A DNA stretch of 64,000 nt from the NCBI GenBank assembly GCA_013821265.1, contig JACDHD010000001.1:43322-107321 (forward strand). Reading direction: 5' to 3'. Positions 24,441 through 33,214 of this stretch are shown here, piece by piece. Both the position numbers and the translations under genes were made by a program. This DNA is from Parachlamydiaceae bacterium. Lineage in GTDB: Bacteria > Chlamydiota > Chlamydiia > Chlamydiales > Parachlamydiaceae. The notes beneath the pieces are model-generated. The model did not search any database. It was not told the DNA's origin and saw only the letters and a program-made list of their open reading frames with translations. Each line of letters opens with the position of its first letter. Position 1 is the stretch's first letter.

Positions 24441-24515
24441 GCCTAAATGCAGAATAACGTGGCAGGCCATGAAAAAACTAAAAGATCTAAAAAATTTCGG
24501 TAAAGCAGACCATTG
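24441..24515 (+). pseudogene. Decayed second copy of the Cdd1-like HhH gene
   Basis: ATGCAGAATAACGTGGCAGG, then CCATGAAAAAACTAAAAGAT and CTAAAAAATTTCGGTAAAGC match the leader and first codons of the intact gene at 29388-29445 (ATGCAGAATCACCTAACAGA and ATGAAAAATTTAAAGGATTT). After KKLKDLKNFGKA the frame breaks and homology fades. The rest of the gap to 24617 is not recognisably coding. Confidence 0.7.
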
Positions 24516-24617
24516 ACTACATAAAAAGTGCTTTGGAGACGATTGCAGCCAATAGAGTTTATTCTGAAATGGGCCGAAAGCTTGACTTTCAACTCGACGC
24601 ACAGCACAAATTGTAAT

Positions 24618-25934
24618 CTATGTATCCGCTGGAGCTAACTCTAACTCAATAATTGTATCAATTTCATCGACATCAGTCTTAGGTATCTGCAACACAATCT
24701 TTCTACTATCTTGTGTTACTGCAACTTGTGAACCCGTAGCCCAATTAGTTGCCCTCACAATAGTCCCCACATTAGGAATTGATAGCAATTCATTCTCCCA
24801 TTGTAGAATGTGTAGATAAATATTATTTCCTTTTTGCGTGGTCACACCCCATGACATTGGCTTAATGGGTCCTCCACGTGTTTCATAAATGGAATCACCG
24901 TTTTTCCTCAACCAATGCCCTATAATCTGCAACCGCTCGATAAACTCTGGCTGTATCGTTCCATCTGGACGCGGACCTACGTTTAAGAGGAAGTTAGTAT
25001 TATTGCCAGCAGCCTTCAATAGGTAGTGTATTAAATCCTTGCTGCTTTTAAAATTTTTATCACTGCTTTTGTATCCCCAAGAATTATTTATCGTTTCACA
25101 TGTTTCAAGTGGTAACGAACTAATTTCCGTAGATACCTGATTGAATTCTTGCGTGAATTGACCTGGCAGATCCTTTTCAAACATTTGGATATCTTCTCCA
25201 GCGAATGGGGTCAGATGGTGATTGCTACCAACAAGCGTAGCTGGTTGAAGTCGATGAATTAGTGAATAGGTTTGCTCTATGCGCCAATCAGCTCCAGGCT
25301 TATCCCACATGCCATCAAACCAAACTCCAGCAACCTTCCCGTACCCGGTTAACAATTCAGTAAGCTGCGCATCCATGTAATCGAGATATTTGTTAAAATC
25401 CCCTCCCTTAGGTCGTCCTGAATGATGTCCAGTTATTCCCAGAGGAAAGTAGTCTAAGTGATTCCAATCGAGTTGGGAGTAGTAAATGAAAAGTTTCATA
25501 TCTTGCCGCTGACATTCCTCCGACAATTGCTTTAAAAAATCTATTCTGTAAGGGGAGGCATCCACAATATTCCATTCATTTTGTTTTGTGGCCCACATTG
25601 CAAACCCATCGTGATGTCGACTTGTCACTGTGATATATTTCATGCCAGCATCCTTTGCCAATGCTACCCAGGCGGCGGGATCAAACTTGCTCGGATTAAA
25701 TTTCGATGTCGCTTCGTTGGTGTACTCCTCAAGGGATCGCTTTGATCTCTCCAATATCCACTCGCCTTTTTCCAATACACTGTAGGGGCCAAAGTGAATG
25801 AACAATCCGAATTTACTATTCCGAAACCACTCTCTAGCTTGGAGATTTTCTTCTTGAGGTTCGTATGTGTAGTCTCCAAAAACAGATGATGAAATCAAAA
25901 CGAATGAAAGAATGATTCCGCTTACACGTTTCAT
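24618..25934 (-). CDS. Exported alpha-L-fucosidase, GH29
   Basis: 438 residues with a signal peptide (MKRVSGIILSFVLISSSVFG). GH29 features: REWFRNSKFGLFIHFGPYSV at the start of the mature protein, AGMKYITVTSRHHDGFAMWA (about 95-115), and VAGVWFDGMWDKP with Asp as the predicted nucleophile. NTNFLLNVGPRPDG follows, and a short C-terminal beta domain closes it. The enzyme removes alpha-L-fucose from glycans. In a periplasmic or secreted location it could trim host glycoproteins. The gene stands alone, with no fucose uptake or catabolism genes in view, so any nutritional use would need genes elsewhere. Length is typical of bacterial GH29. Confidence 0.9.
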   Translation of the reverse strand: MKRVSGIILSFVLISSSVFGDYTYEPQEENLQAREWFRNSKFGLFIHFGPYSVLEKGEWILERSKRSLEEYTNEATSKFNPSKFDPAAWVALAKDAGMKYITVTSRHHDGFAMWATKQNEWNIVDASPYRIDFLKQLSEECQRQDMKLFIYYSQLDWNHLDYFPLGITGHHSGRPKGGDFNKYLDYMDAQLTELLTGYGKVAGVWFDGMWDKPGADWRIEQTYSLIHRLQPATLVGSNHHLTPFAGEDIQMFEKDLPGQFTQEFNQVSTEISSLPLETCETINNSWGYKSSDKNFKSSKDLIHYLLKAAGNNTNFLLNVGPRPDGTIQPEFIERLQIIGHWLRKNGDSIYETRGGPIKPMSWGVTTQKGNNIYLHILQWENELLSIPNVGTIVRATNWATGSQVAVTQDSRKIVLQIPKTDVDEIDTIIELELAPADT

Positions 25935-26248
25935 AAAAGCTCCAACGGTAACGTTTAAAAGAATACTTTTTACAAGATTCTACATCTTTTTGTCAACTCC
26001 TTACACATACTTGACACTTATCGTCTCCCTTCCTTAGTATATCTCTAACTAAGAATAGATTTATAAAAAAAGTTTGCCAATCAATGGTGTATACTAACAA
26101 CCCATCTACTATTCTATTAAAATGTAAGTGAAAACAGATTAATTAGTTTGTGTTGTTTATAAATTATTAATCTTACTAAAATAAAAATTTGTTTTAAATA
26201 TATTTTTTGTTACTTCAGTTAATCGCGAACAATTCAAGATGGAAGGAG
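25935..26248. other. AT-rich divergent promoter region
   Basis: Separates the fucosidase (minus) from the exported kinase-like gene (plus). Very AT-rich with several TATAAT-like hexamers; no repeat element, hairpin or credible small gene is evident. It must hold both promoters, but none can be singled out. Confidence 0.4.
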
Positions 26249-27310
26249 ATGGAACTGAAAAAAATCATTCTAACAACTTTGGCAGTCACTGTGACGTCTT
26301 CTTTTTCGCTTATTTGCCAAGCTGAGGAGATCGTTTCGCCACGGATCATGTTTTATGTGAAAACTGTTACTTGCGATTACTTTGCTTCTAGTTTAGAAAA
26401 TGTTCAGGTAAAACCTCTTGCAGGCGGTTACTCTGCTGCTTCAAATGTGCAGCTAGAAATTGCTGGTAAAACTTATGTTTTGCGGGTAATCAGTGAATTT
26501 GAATCGGCTCTCAGACGTGACACAGAATGTTATGCTATGAAAGAAGCTGCTGCAGCTGGAATTGCTCCGGTAATTCATTGGATAAGTCCTGATGGATATG
26601 GAATCCTCATAGATTATATTGCAGGTGGAACCCTCACTATTGAAAAAGGTAAGAAACCTGAAATCACTTTTAAAGTTGCCGATTTGCTGCGTAAGGTACA
26701 CGCACTACAAAAAAATCCCTTTTGTGCACCTTCTTTTGAAGGACAGATGGAGGAATTTTATCAGCAGTATTCGCAAGGTGACCGTAATCAAGCCATTTGG
26801 GAAGATGCAATTACTATTATCAAAGAGGGAGCCGTTCAACTGCAAAGCTTAAACGCTCCTAACGTAAATACACACGGTGACTTGAACCCTCGCAATATTT
26901 TGGTATCTGATCGAGATGTCTTTTTCATTGATTGGGGCGACGGAATTTATACTGATCCATTCCAAGATTTAGCATTCTTCTCTATTATGATGGATTATGA
27001 CTCAAAAGAAGAAGCATACTTCATGCATTGCTATTTGGGACATGTTCCTACAATTAACGAAAAAAAGAGATTTCGAATCGCAAAAAAAATGAATTTTAGC
27101 CGTTTAGTCCTTAGCGGTCAAGGCATTGGCAATCAACTCAGTTCCGATAAGGGAGATGACGATTATACTTTAGAACCTCTTAGGGAGTGGTCCTATTATG
27201 TAAAAATCTTTGCTGAAGGAAACACTTCTTTATCGCCTCAATTTTTTTGGGGACAAGCTCAAGTGGCTTTAGAAACTGCTAAAGCTCTTGATGTAAACGA
27301 CGTTGATTAG
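26249..27310 (+). CDS. Exported aminoglycoside-phosphotransferase-like kinase
   Basis: About 353 residues from ATG 26249, which gives a clean signal peptide (MELKKIILTTLAVTVTSSFS, cut near ICQAEE). The GGAAGGAG directly abutting that ATG is too close for a normal site, so the exact start is uncertain. The kinase core is intact: VLRVI in the N-lobe, catalytic loop THGDLNPRNILV (HxDxxxxN), and metal-binding FFIDWGDG. This is the APH/choline-kinase fold. ATP is scarce outside the cytoplasm, so an exported member suggests action inside a host compartment; the substrate is unknown. It is followed by two other secreted or membrane genes on the same strand. Confidence 0.8.
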   Translation: MELKKIILTTLAVTVTSSFSLICQAEEIVSPRIMFYVKTVTCDYFASSLENVQVKPLAGGYSAASNVQLEIAGKTYVLRVISEFESALRRDTECYAMKEAAAAGIAPVIHWISPDGYGILIDYIAGGTLTIEKGKKPEITFKVADLLRKVHALQKNPFCAPSFEGQMEEFYQQYSQGDRNQAIWEDAITIIKEGAVQLQSLNAPNVNTHGDLNPRNILVSDRDVFFIDWGDGIYTDPFQDLAFFSIMMDYDSKEEAYFMHCYLGHVPTINEKKRFRIAKKMNFSRLVLSGQGIGNQLSSDKGDDDYTLEPLREWSYYVKIFAEGNTSLSPQFFWGQAQVALETAKALDVNDVD

Positions 27311-27477
27311 TTCATTTCAAAGAAAGACAGGACTATCCTCAAAAAGACGCGCCTATAATTAAAGAACAGTGGTAATTAGGCCTGTCCTCACCCTCACACA
27401 TGGAAATTACATCCTTGACACTATTCTAACTTTTTTCTACTCTATTTTCTTTTTAAGTCCATAAAAAGGATTGATTT

Positions 27478-28485
27478 ATGACTAGAATTTGTCAGCCAGT
27501 AGCTTATACCAACCATCCTTCTACCACCCCCTTAGTAACGTTTCATAATCATATCGTTAAAACATTTTCAAGACTTCCATCAACTGGAAAATGTTTTGTA
27601 GTTTTGGGAAAAGTAATTTTAGTAGCCATAGCGTCTTTTGTATATCTTGTACTCGGACTGATCGCCATCGTAGGATATCCTTATAAAACTAAAAAGCAAT
27701 TCTCCTCACAAGCTGTTGAAAAACTGCATGCTGAACTTAGCAATGCTCAGCAAAGTCTTCAAAAAAGGAACATTCTGCTGAAAATTGCATCCGAGGAGAG
27801 GAGACAAAACAAAACTAACGAAGCAAATGCAGCGCTGGATGAAGTTACAAAAATTCTTGATGCAGAGCAAGAAAAGTACGTAGAAAAGTATTGTGAAGTT
27901 GCTAAACTGCGCATTTTAATGAATCCTAATGTAGAGCCAGCTGAATTGCAGAAAGCAGTACAGCTAGAGAAACAGAAACGAAACAAATATCAACAAAAAA
28001 GACCATTACCCCCTGCCTATCTGAGTGATTACATTGTTGAGATAGCTAAGTGTTATTATTTGCTTAACAATGCAGAAATGGTAAATGAACAGATTAGAAC
28101 TTTAAACAATTTTGCAAGTAGATTTGAGTATCACAACCCAACAGCTTTTGTAGGAATCTTTGAAAGATCTGCTAAACTTCAAATAGAATTAAATCGTCTT
28201 GACGATGCATGCAACATCATTCACAGTAACATTGTACGCACACTAACCACACCTTTTAACAATATTGATATGAGGCCATCAATTGAATGTTGCGTCAACC
28301 TCGCCACGGTTTTAATTGAACATGGTCACAGCAAACATTCTTCTGTAGCTCGTTTAATCGAACTTGCAGAACTTAAATTTTCTCCTTGGAAAGACAAAAC
28401 AGGCTTCGATGTTGAGGAATTGAGAAACCTCATTAAAGAGGTTTCCGATAAAAGGAATGCCGTGAGCGCAAGGTCAGGATTATGA
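27478..28485 (+). CDS. Membrane-anchored TPR-like protein of unknown function
   Basis: 335 residues. One strong transmembrane helix (VLGKVILVAIASFVYLVLGL, then IAIVGYPY, about residues 42-68) separates a short N-terminus from a long helical region. LHAELSNAQQSLQKRNILLK and ALDEVTKILDAEQEKYVEKY look like helical-hairpin repeats of TPR type, as do IVEIAKCYYLLNNAEMVNEQ and KLQIELNRLDDACNIIHSNI. AAAAGGA lies 6-7 nt before ATG 27478. It overlaps the downstream DUF2608 gene by 4 bp. Function unknown; a scaffold at the inner or inclusion membrane is plausible. Confidence 0.65.
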   Translation: MTRICQPVAYTNHPSTTPLVTFHNHIVKTFSRLPSTGKCFVVLGKVILVAIASFVYLVLGLIAIVGYPYKTKKQFSSQAVEKLHAELSNAQQSLQKRNILLKIASEERRQNKTNEANAALDEVTKILDAEQEKYVEKYCEVAKLRILMNPNVEPAELQKAVQLEKQKRNKYQQKRPLPPAYLSDYIVEIAKCYYLLNNAEMVNEQIRTLNNFASRFEYHNPTAFVGIFERSAKLQIELNRLDDACNIIHSNIVRTLTTPFNNIDMRPSIECCVNLATVLIEHGHSKHSSVARLIELAELKFSPWKDKTGFDVEELRNLIKEVSDKRNAVSARSGL

Positions 28486-29288
28486 ATATGAAGCTATTAT
28501 TTATTTTAGGCATGAGCATGCTTCTTTCCACAAGAATTTCAGCGGAAATTATAGAGATTAATCAGATCAGTCAACTGGATACAATGGTTGATGAGTTTAA
28601 AAACACAGACTGGCTTTTATTTGATATCGACTACACCCTAACTGAACCGACTCATCCAGCCCTCCAAATGAATGTTATTAAGCAGAATAAGCAACGTTTT
28701 CGAGATGAGTTAGCAAAATTTGCAGAAGAACAAAAAGAGCTTATCCCGCTTCTAATGGTAACGCAAAGTCTGCCCCAGTTAACAGATCCTTCCATTCCAA
28801 ACCTGATTCGAAGGTTGCAAGAACGAAACATTCCAGTGTTAGGGTTTACAGCTATTGATACTTCAGTCATCCCGAAGATTGGTTCGATACCAGCATGGAG
28901 AGGCAGGGAACTGAAAAGGCTTGGGATAAGTTTTCATTCAAAAGGATCTTTTTTTCCTGAGGAACGAATTGAATTCACTGAGTTCCCTCCTTTTCGGGGA
29001 ACTTTTCCTCTGTACGAAGATGGAATTCTCTATAGCAATGTCACTCCTTCAAAAGGAGCTGTATTGGTAGCATTTTTAAATAAAATTTCTCAACAACCTT
29101 CAAAGATCATACTTGTTGATGACTCATTAGATAATTTGCAAAGTGTTGATAATGAACTCAAAAAGCTAGGAATAGCCTTTCTTGGCATTCATTATAAAGC
29201 AAAAATAGATGAAAGACAAAAGGTTACAGATGATGAGTGGGAGACAGTATGGAATAAGATTCGCGAGAGAGCTAACACGTGCCTTTAG
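28482..29288 (+). CDS. Exported DUF2608 (HAD-like) protein
   Basis: 268 residues with a signal peptide (MKLLFILGMSMLLSTRISAE after an alternative second ATG). The HAD motif I is WLLFDIDYTLTEPTHPA (DxDxT), motif II is in LLMVTQSLPQ, and the acidic motif IV is IILVDDSLDNLQS. The family, DUF2608, is frequent in Legionella, Coxiella and chlamydia-like bacteria as secreted HAD-fold proteins of unknown substrate. All catalytic Asp residues seem present, so it may be an active phosphatase. It is translationally coupled to the TPR-like membrane protein by ATGA. Confidence 0.82.
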   Translation: MNMKLLFILGMSMLLSTRISAEIIEINQISQLDTMVDEFKNTDWLLFDIDYTLTEPTHPALQMNVIKQNKQRFRDELAKFAEEQKELIPLLMVTQSLPQLTDPSIPNLIRRLQERNIPVLGFTAIDTSVIPKIGSIPAWRGRELKRLGISFHSKGSFFPEERIEFTEFPPFRGTFPLYEDGILYSNVTPSKGAVLVAFLNKISQQPSKIILVDDSLDNLQSVDNELKKLGIAFLGIHYKAKIDERQKVTDDEWETVWNKIRERANTCL

Positions 29289-29408
29289 ATGTTAAGATAG
29301 CAGATTTTCAGTTAAGAACCCTTACCAATGAAAAACGTTGGGTGTCTGATGAAGTGGCCAGCTCAATGGTCAATTAATAGAAACAAATGCAGAATCACCT
29401 AACAGACC

Positions 29409-29687
29409 ATGAAAAATTTAAAGGATTTAAAAAATGTCGGTAAAGCGACATTAGGCGACCTAACTCTTTTGGGCATTGTCAGTGTGGAGCAATTAGCGCG
29501 ACAGAACGCAACTTTTTTATTTCAAGAACTAGAAAGACGAACAAACCACCGTCAAGATCCCTGTGTTTGGGATGTCTTTGCTGCAATTATTCATGAGGCT
29601 GAGACGGGTGAAGCTTCCAATTGGTGGGCATGGACAGCTAAACGCAAGACCCTTCAAAAGAAAGGTCTACTTGATCATGTCGTTTAG
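29409..29687 (+). CDS. Cdd1-like helix-hairpin-helix protein
   Basis: 92 residues. KNLKDLKNVGKATLGDLTLL is a helix-hairpin-helix DNA-binding unit. The SVEQLARQNA, RQDPCVWDVFAAIIHEA and NWWAWTAKRK segments match the Cdd1/pathogenicity-locus family (also annotated as mitomycin-resistance-like or TfoX C-terminal-like). The protein is complete for the family. A decayed copy of its 5' end lies at 24441-24515, so this small gene or its flank has been duplicated about 5 kb apart. Its role is not established; DNA binding is the likely activity. Confidence 0.82.
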   Translation: MKNLKDLKNVGKATLGDLTLLGIVSVEQLARQNATFLFQELERRTNHRQDPCVWDVFAAIIHEAETGEASNWWAWTAKRKTLQKKGLLDHVV

Positions 29688-29756
29688 GTTATATCCTTTC
29701 GCCTTTTCAAGTCTCATTGAACTGTCCAGAAGTTCCGGACAGTCCAATAATAAGAA

Positions 29757-30125
29757 TTATGAGAAGATTTCCTCTTTCTTCTTTGCAAAATGACTAGCAT
29801 CGTGAAACAATTCGATTCTTAAAATCAAATTATTACGAAAAGTTAACAGAGAAACTCCTGGAAAATTGTTCACCACTCCAGGTATGTCTACATCGTAAAC
29901 GATTACTGCCTCATCTTCTGAACCAAATTTAGCACGTATTTTAAGGGATGCAATCGCATTCATAAAATTCCCAGTAGCCCCTGCAACAGCTTCCCTCCCC
30001 TTTAAAGATGCTAATGGACTATAGAATTCTACATCAGGATCCAAGTAATTTTTGACCCCCTCTATATTTTTTTCGCCTATTAACTTGTAGTATTCTTCAG
30101 CTTTCACAGAATTGTCTAGTGCCAT
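29757..30125 (-). CDS. SnoaL/NTF2-like protein
   Basis: 122 residues from the ATG at 30125, where AGGAG lies 6 nt upstream (the two-codon-longer start at 30131 would abut the ribosome site). The cone-like fold is indicated by EYYKLIGEKNIEGVKNYLDP, DVEFYSPLASLKGREAVAGA and LTFRNNLILRIELFHDASHF. Such proteins are small isomerases, cyclases or binding proteins. It is divergent from a TetR regulator across a strong inverted repeat and is therefore probably its target. Substrate unknown. Confidence 0.78.
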   Translation of the reverse strand: MALDNSVKAEEYYKLIGEKNIEGVKNYLDPDVEFYSPLASLKGREAVAGATGNFMNAIASLKIRAKFGSEDEAVIVYDVDIPGVVNNFPGVSLLTFRNNLILRIELFHDASHFAKKKEEIFS

Positions 30126-30143
30126 GATCATCTCCTTTAATTT

Positions 30144-30225
30144 TTGACATCCTTGATTGGATATAGTAGAATATATCCAATCAAGAAGAAAACGTCCAGT
30201 AAATTGACTATAGTAGAGTATATCA
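30144..30225. promoter_or_regulatory. Double operator and promoter between SnoaL-like and TetR genes
   Basis: A perfect 13-bp inverted repeat, TTGATTGGATATA and TATATCCAATCAA around GTAGAA, lies at 30153-30184. A related half-site pair, CTATAGTAGAGTATAT, lies at about 30208-30223. On the plus strand TTGACA (30144-30149), a 17-nt spacer and TAGAAT (30167-30172) form a promoter overlapped by the first repeat, so the bound TetR protein would block its own promoter and, probably, the divergent one. Confidence 0.75.
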
Positions 30226-30228
30226 AAT

Positions 30229-30861
30229 ATGAAAAAGAAAAGAGCTTATAACTCTGACACAAGGACTGCACAGGCATCTCAAACAAAATCTCAAGTTTTA
30301 AAAGCTGCAAAACACCTCTTTCAAACTAAAGGGTTTGATCGTGTGACAATAGGCTTGCTAGCAAAGGCAGCTGATGTATCTATACCGACCATCTTCGCTG
30401 TCTTTAAATCAAAACGAGGTGTGCTACAGTCCTTAATTGATGACACCCTTCCTGCCGAAAAATTTTCGTCATTGGTAGACAGATCGATGCTTGAGCAGTC
30501 TCCAAAAAAGCGCTTGAGCATAACAGCAAAATTAGCGCGTCATCTTTATGATGCTGAAAGAGAGCTAATGGATATTTTACGTGGTGCTACTGTAGTGGCT
30601 CCTGAATTCAAAGAGCTTGAACAAGAAAGAGAACAGCGTCGCTACGAAAGGCAAGGAGAGTACGTCAAAAAGTTGATGCAAGACAAGGTTTTGGCTAAGG
30701 GATTGACTCTTGCGAAAGCTCGCGATATACTTTGGTCCCTGACAGGTCGTGACATGTATCGAATGCTTGTTATAGAGCGAGCATGGTCACCAGATCAATA
30801 TGAGAAGTGGCTTGGAAAAGTTTTAGTCGAATCACTTCTGTATAAAAACCGCAAAAGTTAA
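30229..30861 (+). CDS. TetR/AcrR-family regulator
   Basis: 210 residues. The HTH is QVLKAAKHLFQTKGFDRVTI, then GLLAKAADVSIPTIFAVFKS, then KRGVLQSLIDD (about residues 22-72). The C-terminal domain is a helical ligand pocket of standard length. Divergent from the SnoaL-like gene with a perfect 13-bp inverted repeat between them, it is probably an autorepressor. The S66 peptidase pseudogene starts 18 bp downstream on the same strand and may once have been part of the regulated unit. Confidence 0.9.
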   Translation: MKKKRAYNSDTRTAQASQTKSQVLKAAKHLFQTKGFDRVTIGLLAKAADVSIPTIFAVFKSKRGVLQSLIDDTLPAEKFSSLVDRSMLEQSPKKRLSITAKLARHLYDAERELMDILRGATVVAPEFKELEQEREQRRYERQGEYVKKLMQDKVLAKGLTLAKARDILWSLTGRDMYRMLVIERAWSPDQYEKWLGKVLVESLLYKNRKS

Positions 30862-30879
30862 GATACTTAAGGCTCTTTT

Positions 30880-31601
30880 ATGAAATTTAAACAGCCAATC
30901 CCGTTACAGCGTGGAGATAAGATTGCGATTGTTTCTCCTTCCTCTGGAATGCCCTTTTTATTCCCTTGGGTATATGAACAAGGATTAAAACAAATTAGAC
31001 AGATTTTTAAGCTTCAAGTTGTAGAATTTCCTACAGCTAAGCAAAGTCCTGAGTACCTCTCCAAAAATCCAAAAGCCCGTGCAGATGATATCAATGCTGC
31101 TTTTGCCGACCCAACGATTAAAGGAATTATTGCGACAATCGGAGGAAACGATCAAATAAGAATTTTACCTTACTTAGATAGCGAAGTGATTGTAGCTAAT
31201 CCGAAGATCTTCATGGGCTATAGTGACAACACCAATCTCCATTTATTTTTGTGGAATTTAGGAATCATCTCCTATTACGGAGGAAGCATCATGACTCAGT
31301 TCGCAATGGGTGGCGGGATGCAAGACTACACAATTAAGCTGAAATAGGTTTATTAAAGAAATTTAAAGCTATTTTAGTAGCGTATCCCAAAGCACAATTT
31401 TGCAATACACAGCCTCCAGAAGGACGGGAAGCATATATTTCTAACCAACAAAACGCTGTTAAAAATGCTCTTAAGGACTATGAATCAACTATTCCAGTCA
31501 TCTTTAATATGAATTTTGGACACACTGATCCACAAACCATCATTCCCTGTGGAGGTAATGTGAGCATTAACTGTAAAGATGAAACGATAAAATTCTTTTA
31601 G
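30880..31601 (+). pseudogene. S66 (MccF/LD-carboxypeptidase-like) peptidase, internally deleted
   Basis: The N-terminal 155 residues match the family (KIAIVSPSSGM, GIIATIGGNDQIRILPYLD, and MGYSDNT with the nucleophilic Ser) up to YYGGSIMTQFAMGGGMQDYT, then stop at 31347. The C-terminal part continues in another frame from about 31348 to 31601 (LLKKFKAILVAYPKAQF, NFGHTDPQTIIPCGG with the catalytic His). About 100 residues in between, including the catalytic Glu region, are missing. The gene is therefore inactivated by an internal deletion with a frameshift. Intact homologues cleave cell-wall tetrapeptides or detoxify microcin C. Confidence 0.82.
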
Positions 31602-31648
31602 AATAATATCTACTGACGTACCTCCTAATCCTCTACTGGCACGGAATT

Positions 31649-32497
31649 TTATCTTTTTGCACCATAAATCTGAAATATCTCTAGCAGGCTAGAAGCTTTT
31701 GATTTGCATTCTAACATACTCTGTCGAACCATCTCATCGCCTATTGCCGCAAGCTCTTCTTCAGATCTACCCTTAGCAGTTTGTTCCGCTATTAATCGAA
31801 CAGTCGTTTTACCGCAACCGATGACAGTCATAGATTTGTCAAATTCTAAAGAATCGATCTCTAGATCTATCTGAGCTCCTGCTTTCAATAGCATTGAAAC
31901 AATTTCAAAAGAAGATTGCCCGAAGATAACTTTGGAAGAGGCCATCATTAAAGGGGTTATGGGCATAGTCGCGCTCATTACATTGATTTGAGTAATCCCA
32001 TTAACATCTATATCTTTATGAGTTAGACATGTAGCCACCAGTTCTTTATCATCTGTCTGAATAGCTGATAATAAGGTACTTAAAGTTATTGTTTTATGAA
32101 TAGCATTATCAACCTGTTCTATGAAACTTTCTCTAACTGTATATCCCATAAAAGTTCCAATAACAGTGCTATTTTTTATAATTTTGAAAGTTGGAATGCT
32201 TGTAACACCATATTTTTTGGCTATCTGCTGCCCTTCGTCGATATTTACGCTAACAAACAGATATTGTTCTTTAAGTTCATTTGCCAATTGTTCAAATATA
32301 GGCTTCATTTTCATGCACGGATCACACCATGTAGCCCAGAAGTCTATTATCACCGGCTTTTCGGCTGTTTGAATAAAACTTTCAAATTGAGCATCATTTA
32401 AATTTTTAACAGAAACTGTTTCAAGTGCTTCTAATGCTAAGACAGGTTTAATTGTGACCAAACAGACGCATAAAAAATAAAAAATTTCCTTTAACAT
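31649..32497 (-). CDS. Exported thioredoxin fused to ankyrin-like repeats
   Basis: 282 residues with a signal peptide (MLKEIFYFLCVCLVTIKPVL). The thioredoxin domain (about 27-135) has active site WCDPC at 57-61 in place of the usual WCGPC, the cis-proline loop TSIPTF and a typical DFWATW strand. After about residue 138 come ankyrin-like units (LLSAIQTDDKELVATCLTHK, then DIDVNGIT, then TPLMMASSKVIFGQSSFEIV, then SMLLKAGAQIDL). Asp in place of Gly in the active site would change the redox potential. Export plus a protein-binding tail suggests a redox enzyme aimed at particular partners in the periplasm or host. Convergent with the S66 pseudogene. Confidence 0.82.
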   Translation of the reverse strand: MLKEIFYFLCVCLVTIKPVLALEALETVSVKNLNDAQFESFIQTAEKPVIIDFWATWCDPCMKMKPIFEQLANELKEQYLFVSVNIDEGQQIAKKYGVTSIPTFKIIKNSTVIGTFMGYTVRESFIEQVDNAIHKTITLSTLLSAIQTDDKELVATCLTHKDIDVNGITQINVMSATMPITPLMMASSKVIFGQSSFEIVSMLLKAGAQIDLEIDSLEFDKSMTVIGCGKTTVRLIAEQTAKGRSEEELAAIGDEMVRQSMLECKSKASSLLEIFQIYGAKR

Positions 32498-32782
32498 TAT
32501 ATTAGCCTAAATTTAAGGGTGTTTGCTACAAAAATGTAGCTTTAATCATCTTGAAAAAAAAGTAACTTTTTACAATAAAAATAAAGGTCTATGATGCCAT
32601 TAATCATCAATAAATTCCAGTAGCTTTTTTCTTCCTAAATTTCTTATCATTCTCTCTAGTTGTATCCGCTATGATGAAAATCGGTCCCTGCCAATTGATT
32701 TTATAGCAAAAGGCTTAGTGAAAAAAGCTGCCAGAGTACTTCACTTTCGCCCTAAAAAAAAATAGTATTAAAGGAGATGATT

Positions 32783-33214
32783 GTGCCTGGTTTTGATGTG
32801 ACGCATCCCAATATTAAAGATAGAGTTATAGCTAAAAGTCATCTAGCCTTTTCTTTTCTTACTCATATGCCTATCGTGCCTGGCCATACGCTTATCTGCC
32901 CCATTCGTTGTGTAGACACCTGTGAAGAGCTTACCATAGAAGAATGGAAAGAAGTGTTAGATCTTAAATATTTGGTATGTAAAGCGCTTAAAAATGCATT
33001 TAATTCAGAAGGGTTTAATTTTGCTTGGAATATAGGTGAAAATGCGGGTAAAACAGTCCCTCATTTTCATTTGCATGTAGTTCCAAGAAAATTAGGAGAC
33101 ACAGGTATCTTGCAATATGAACCAAGAGTGTTCTTATACAGACCAGGTAGTAGAGCGATTTCTCCATCGGAGGAACTTCGACAAACAGCCGAACTCATTA
33201 GATGTAGTTTATAA
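32783..33214 (+). CDS. HIT-family nucleotide hydrolase
   Basis: About 143 residues from GTG 32783, which has AGGAG at the proper 6-nt distance; the ATG at 32777 abuts it. The histidine triad is HFHLHVV (HxHxHxx) near residue 95 of the mature frame, with the preceding GENAGKTVPH typical of HinT/Fhit-like proteins. HIT hydrolases cleave adenosine phosphoramidates or dinucleoside polyphosphates in the cytoplasm. The gene stands alone. The gap before it (32498-32782) is AT-rich and empty. Confidence 0.88.
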   Translation: MPGFDVTHPNIKDRVIAKSHLAFSFLTHMPIVPGHTLICPIRCVDTCEELTIEEWKEVLDLKYLVCKALKNAFNSEGFNFAWNIGENAGKTVPHFHLHVVPRKLGDTGILQYEPRVFLYRPGSRAISPSEELRQTAELIRCSL

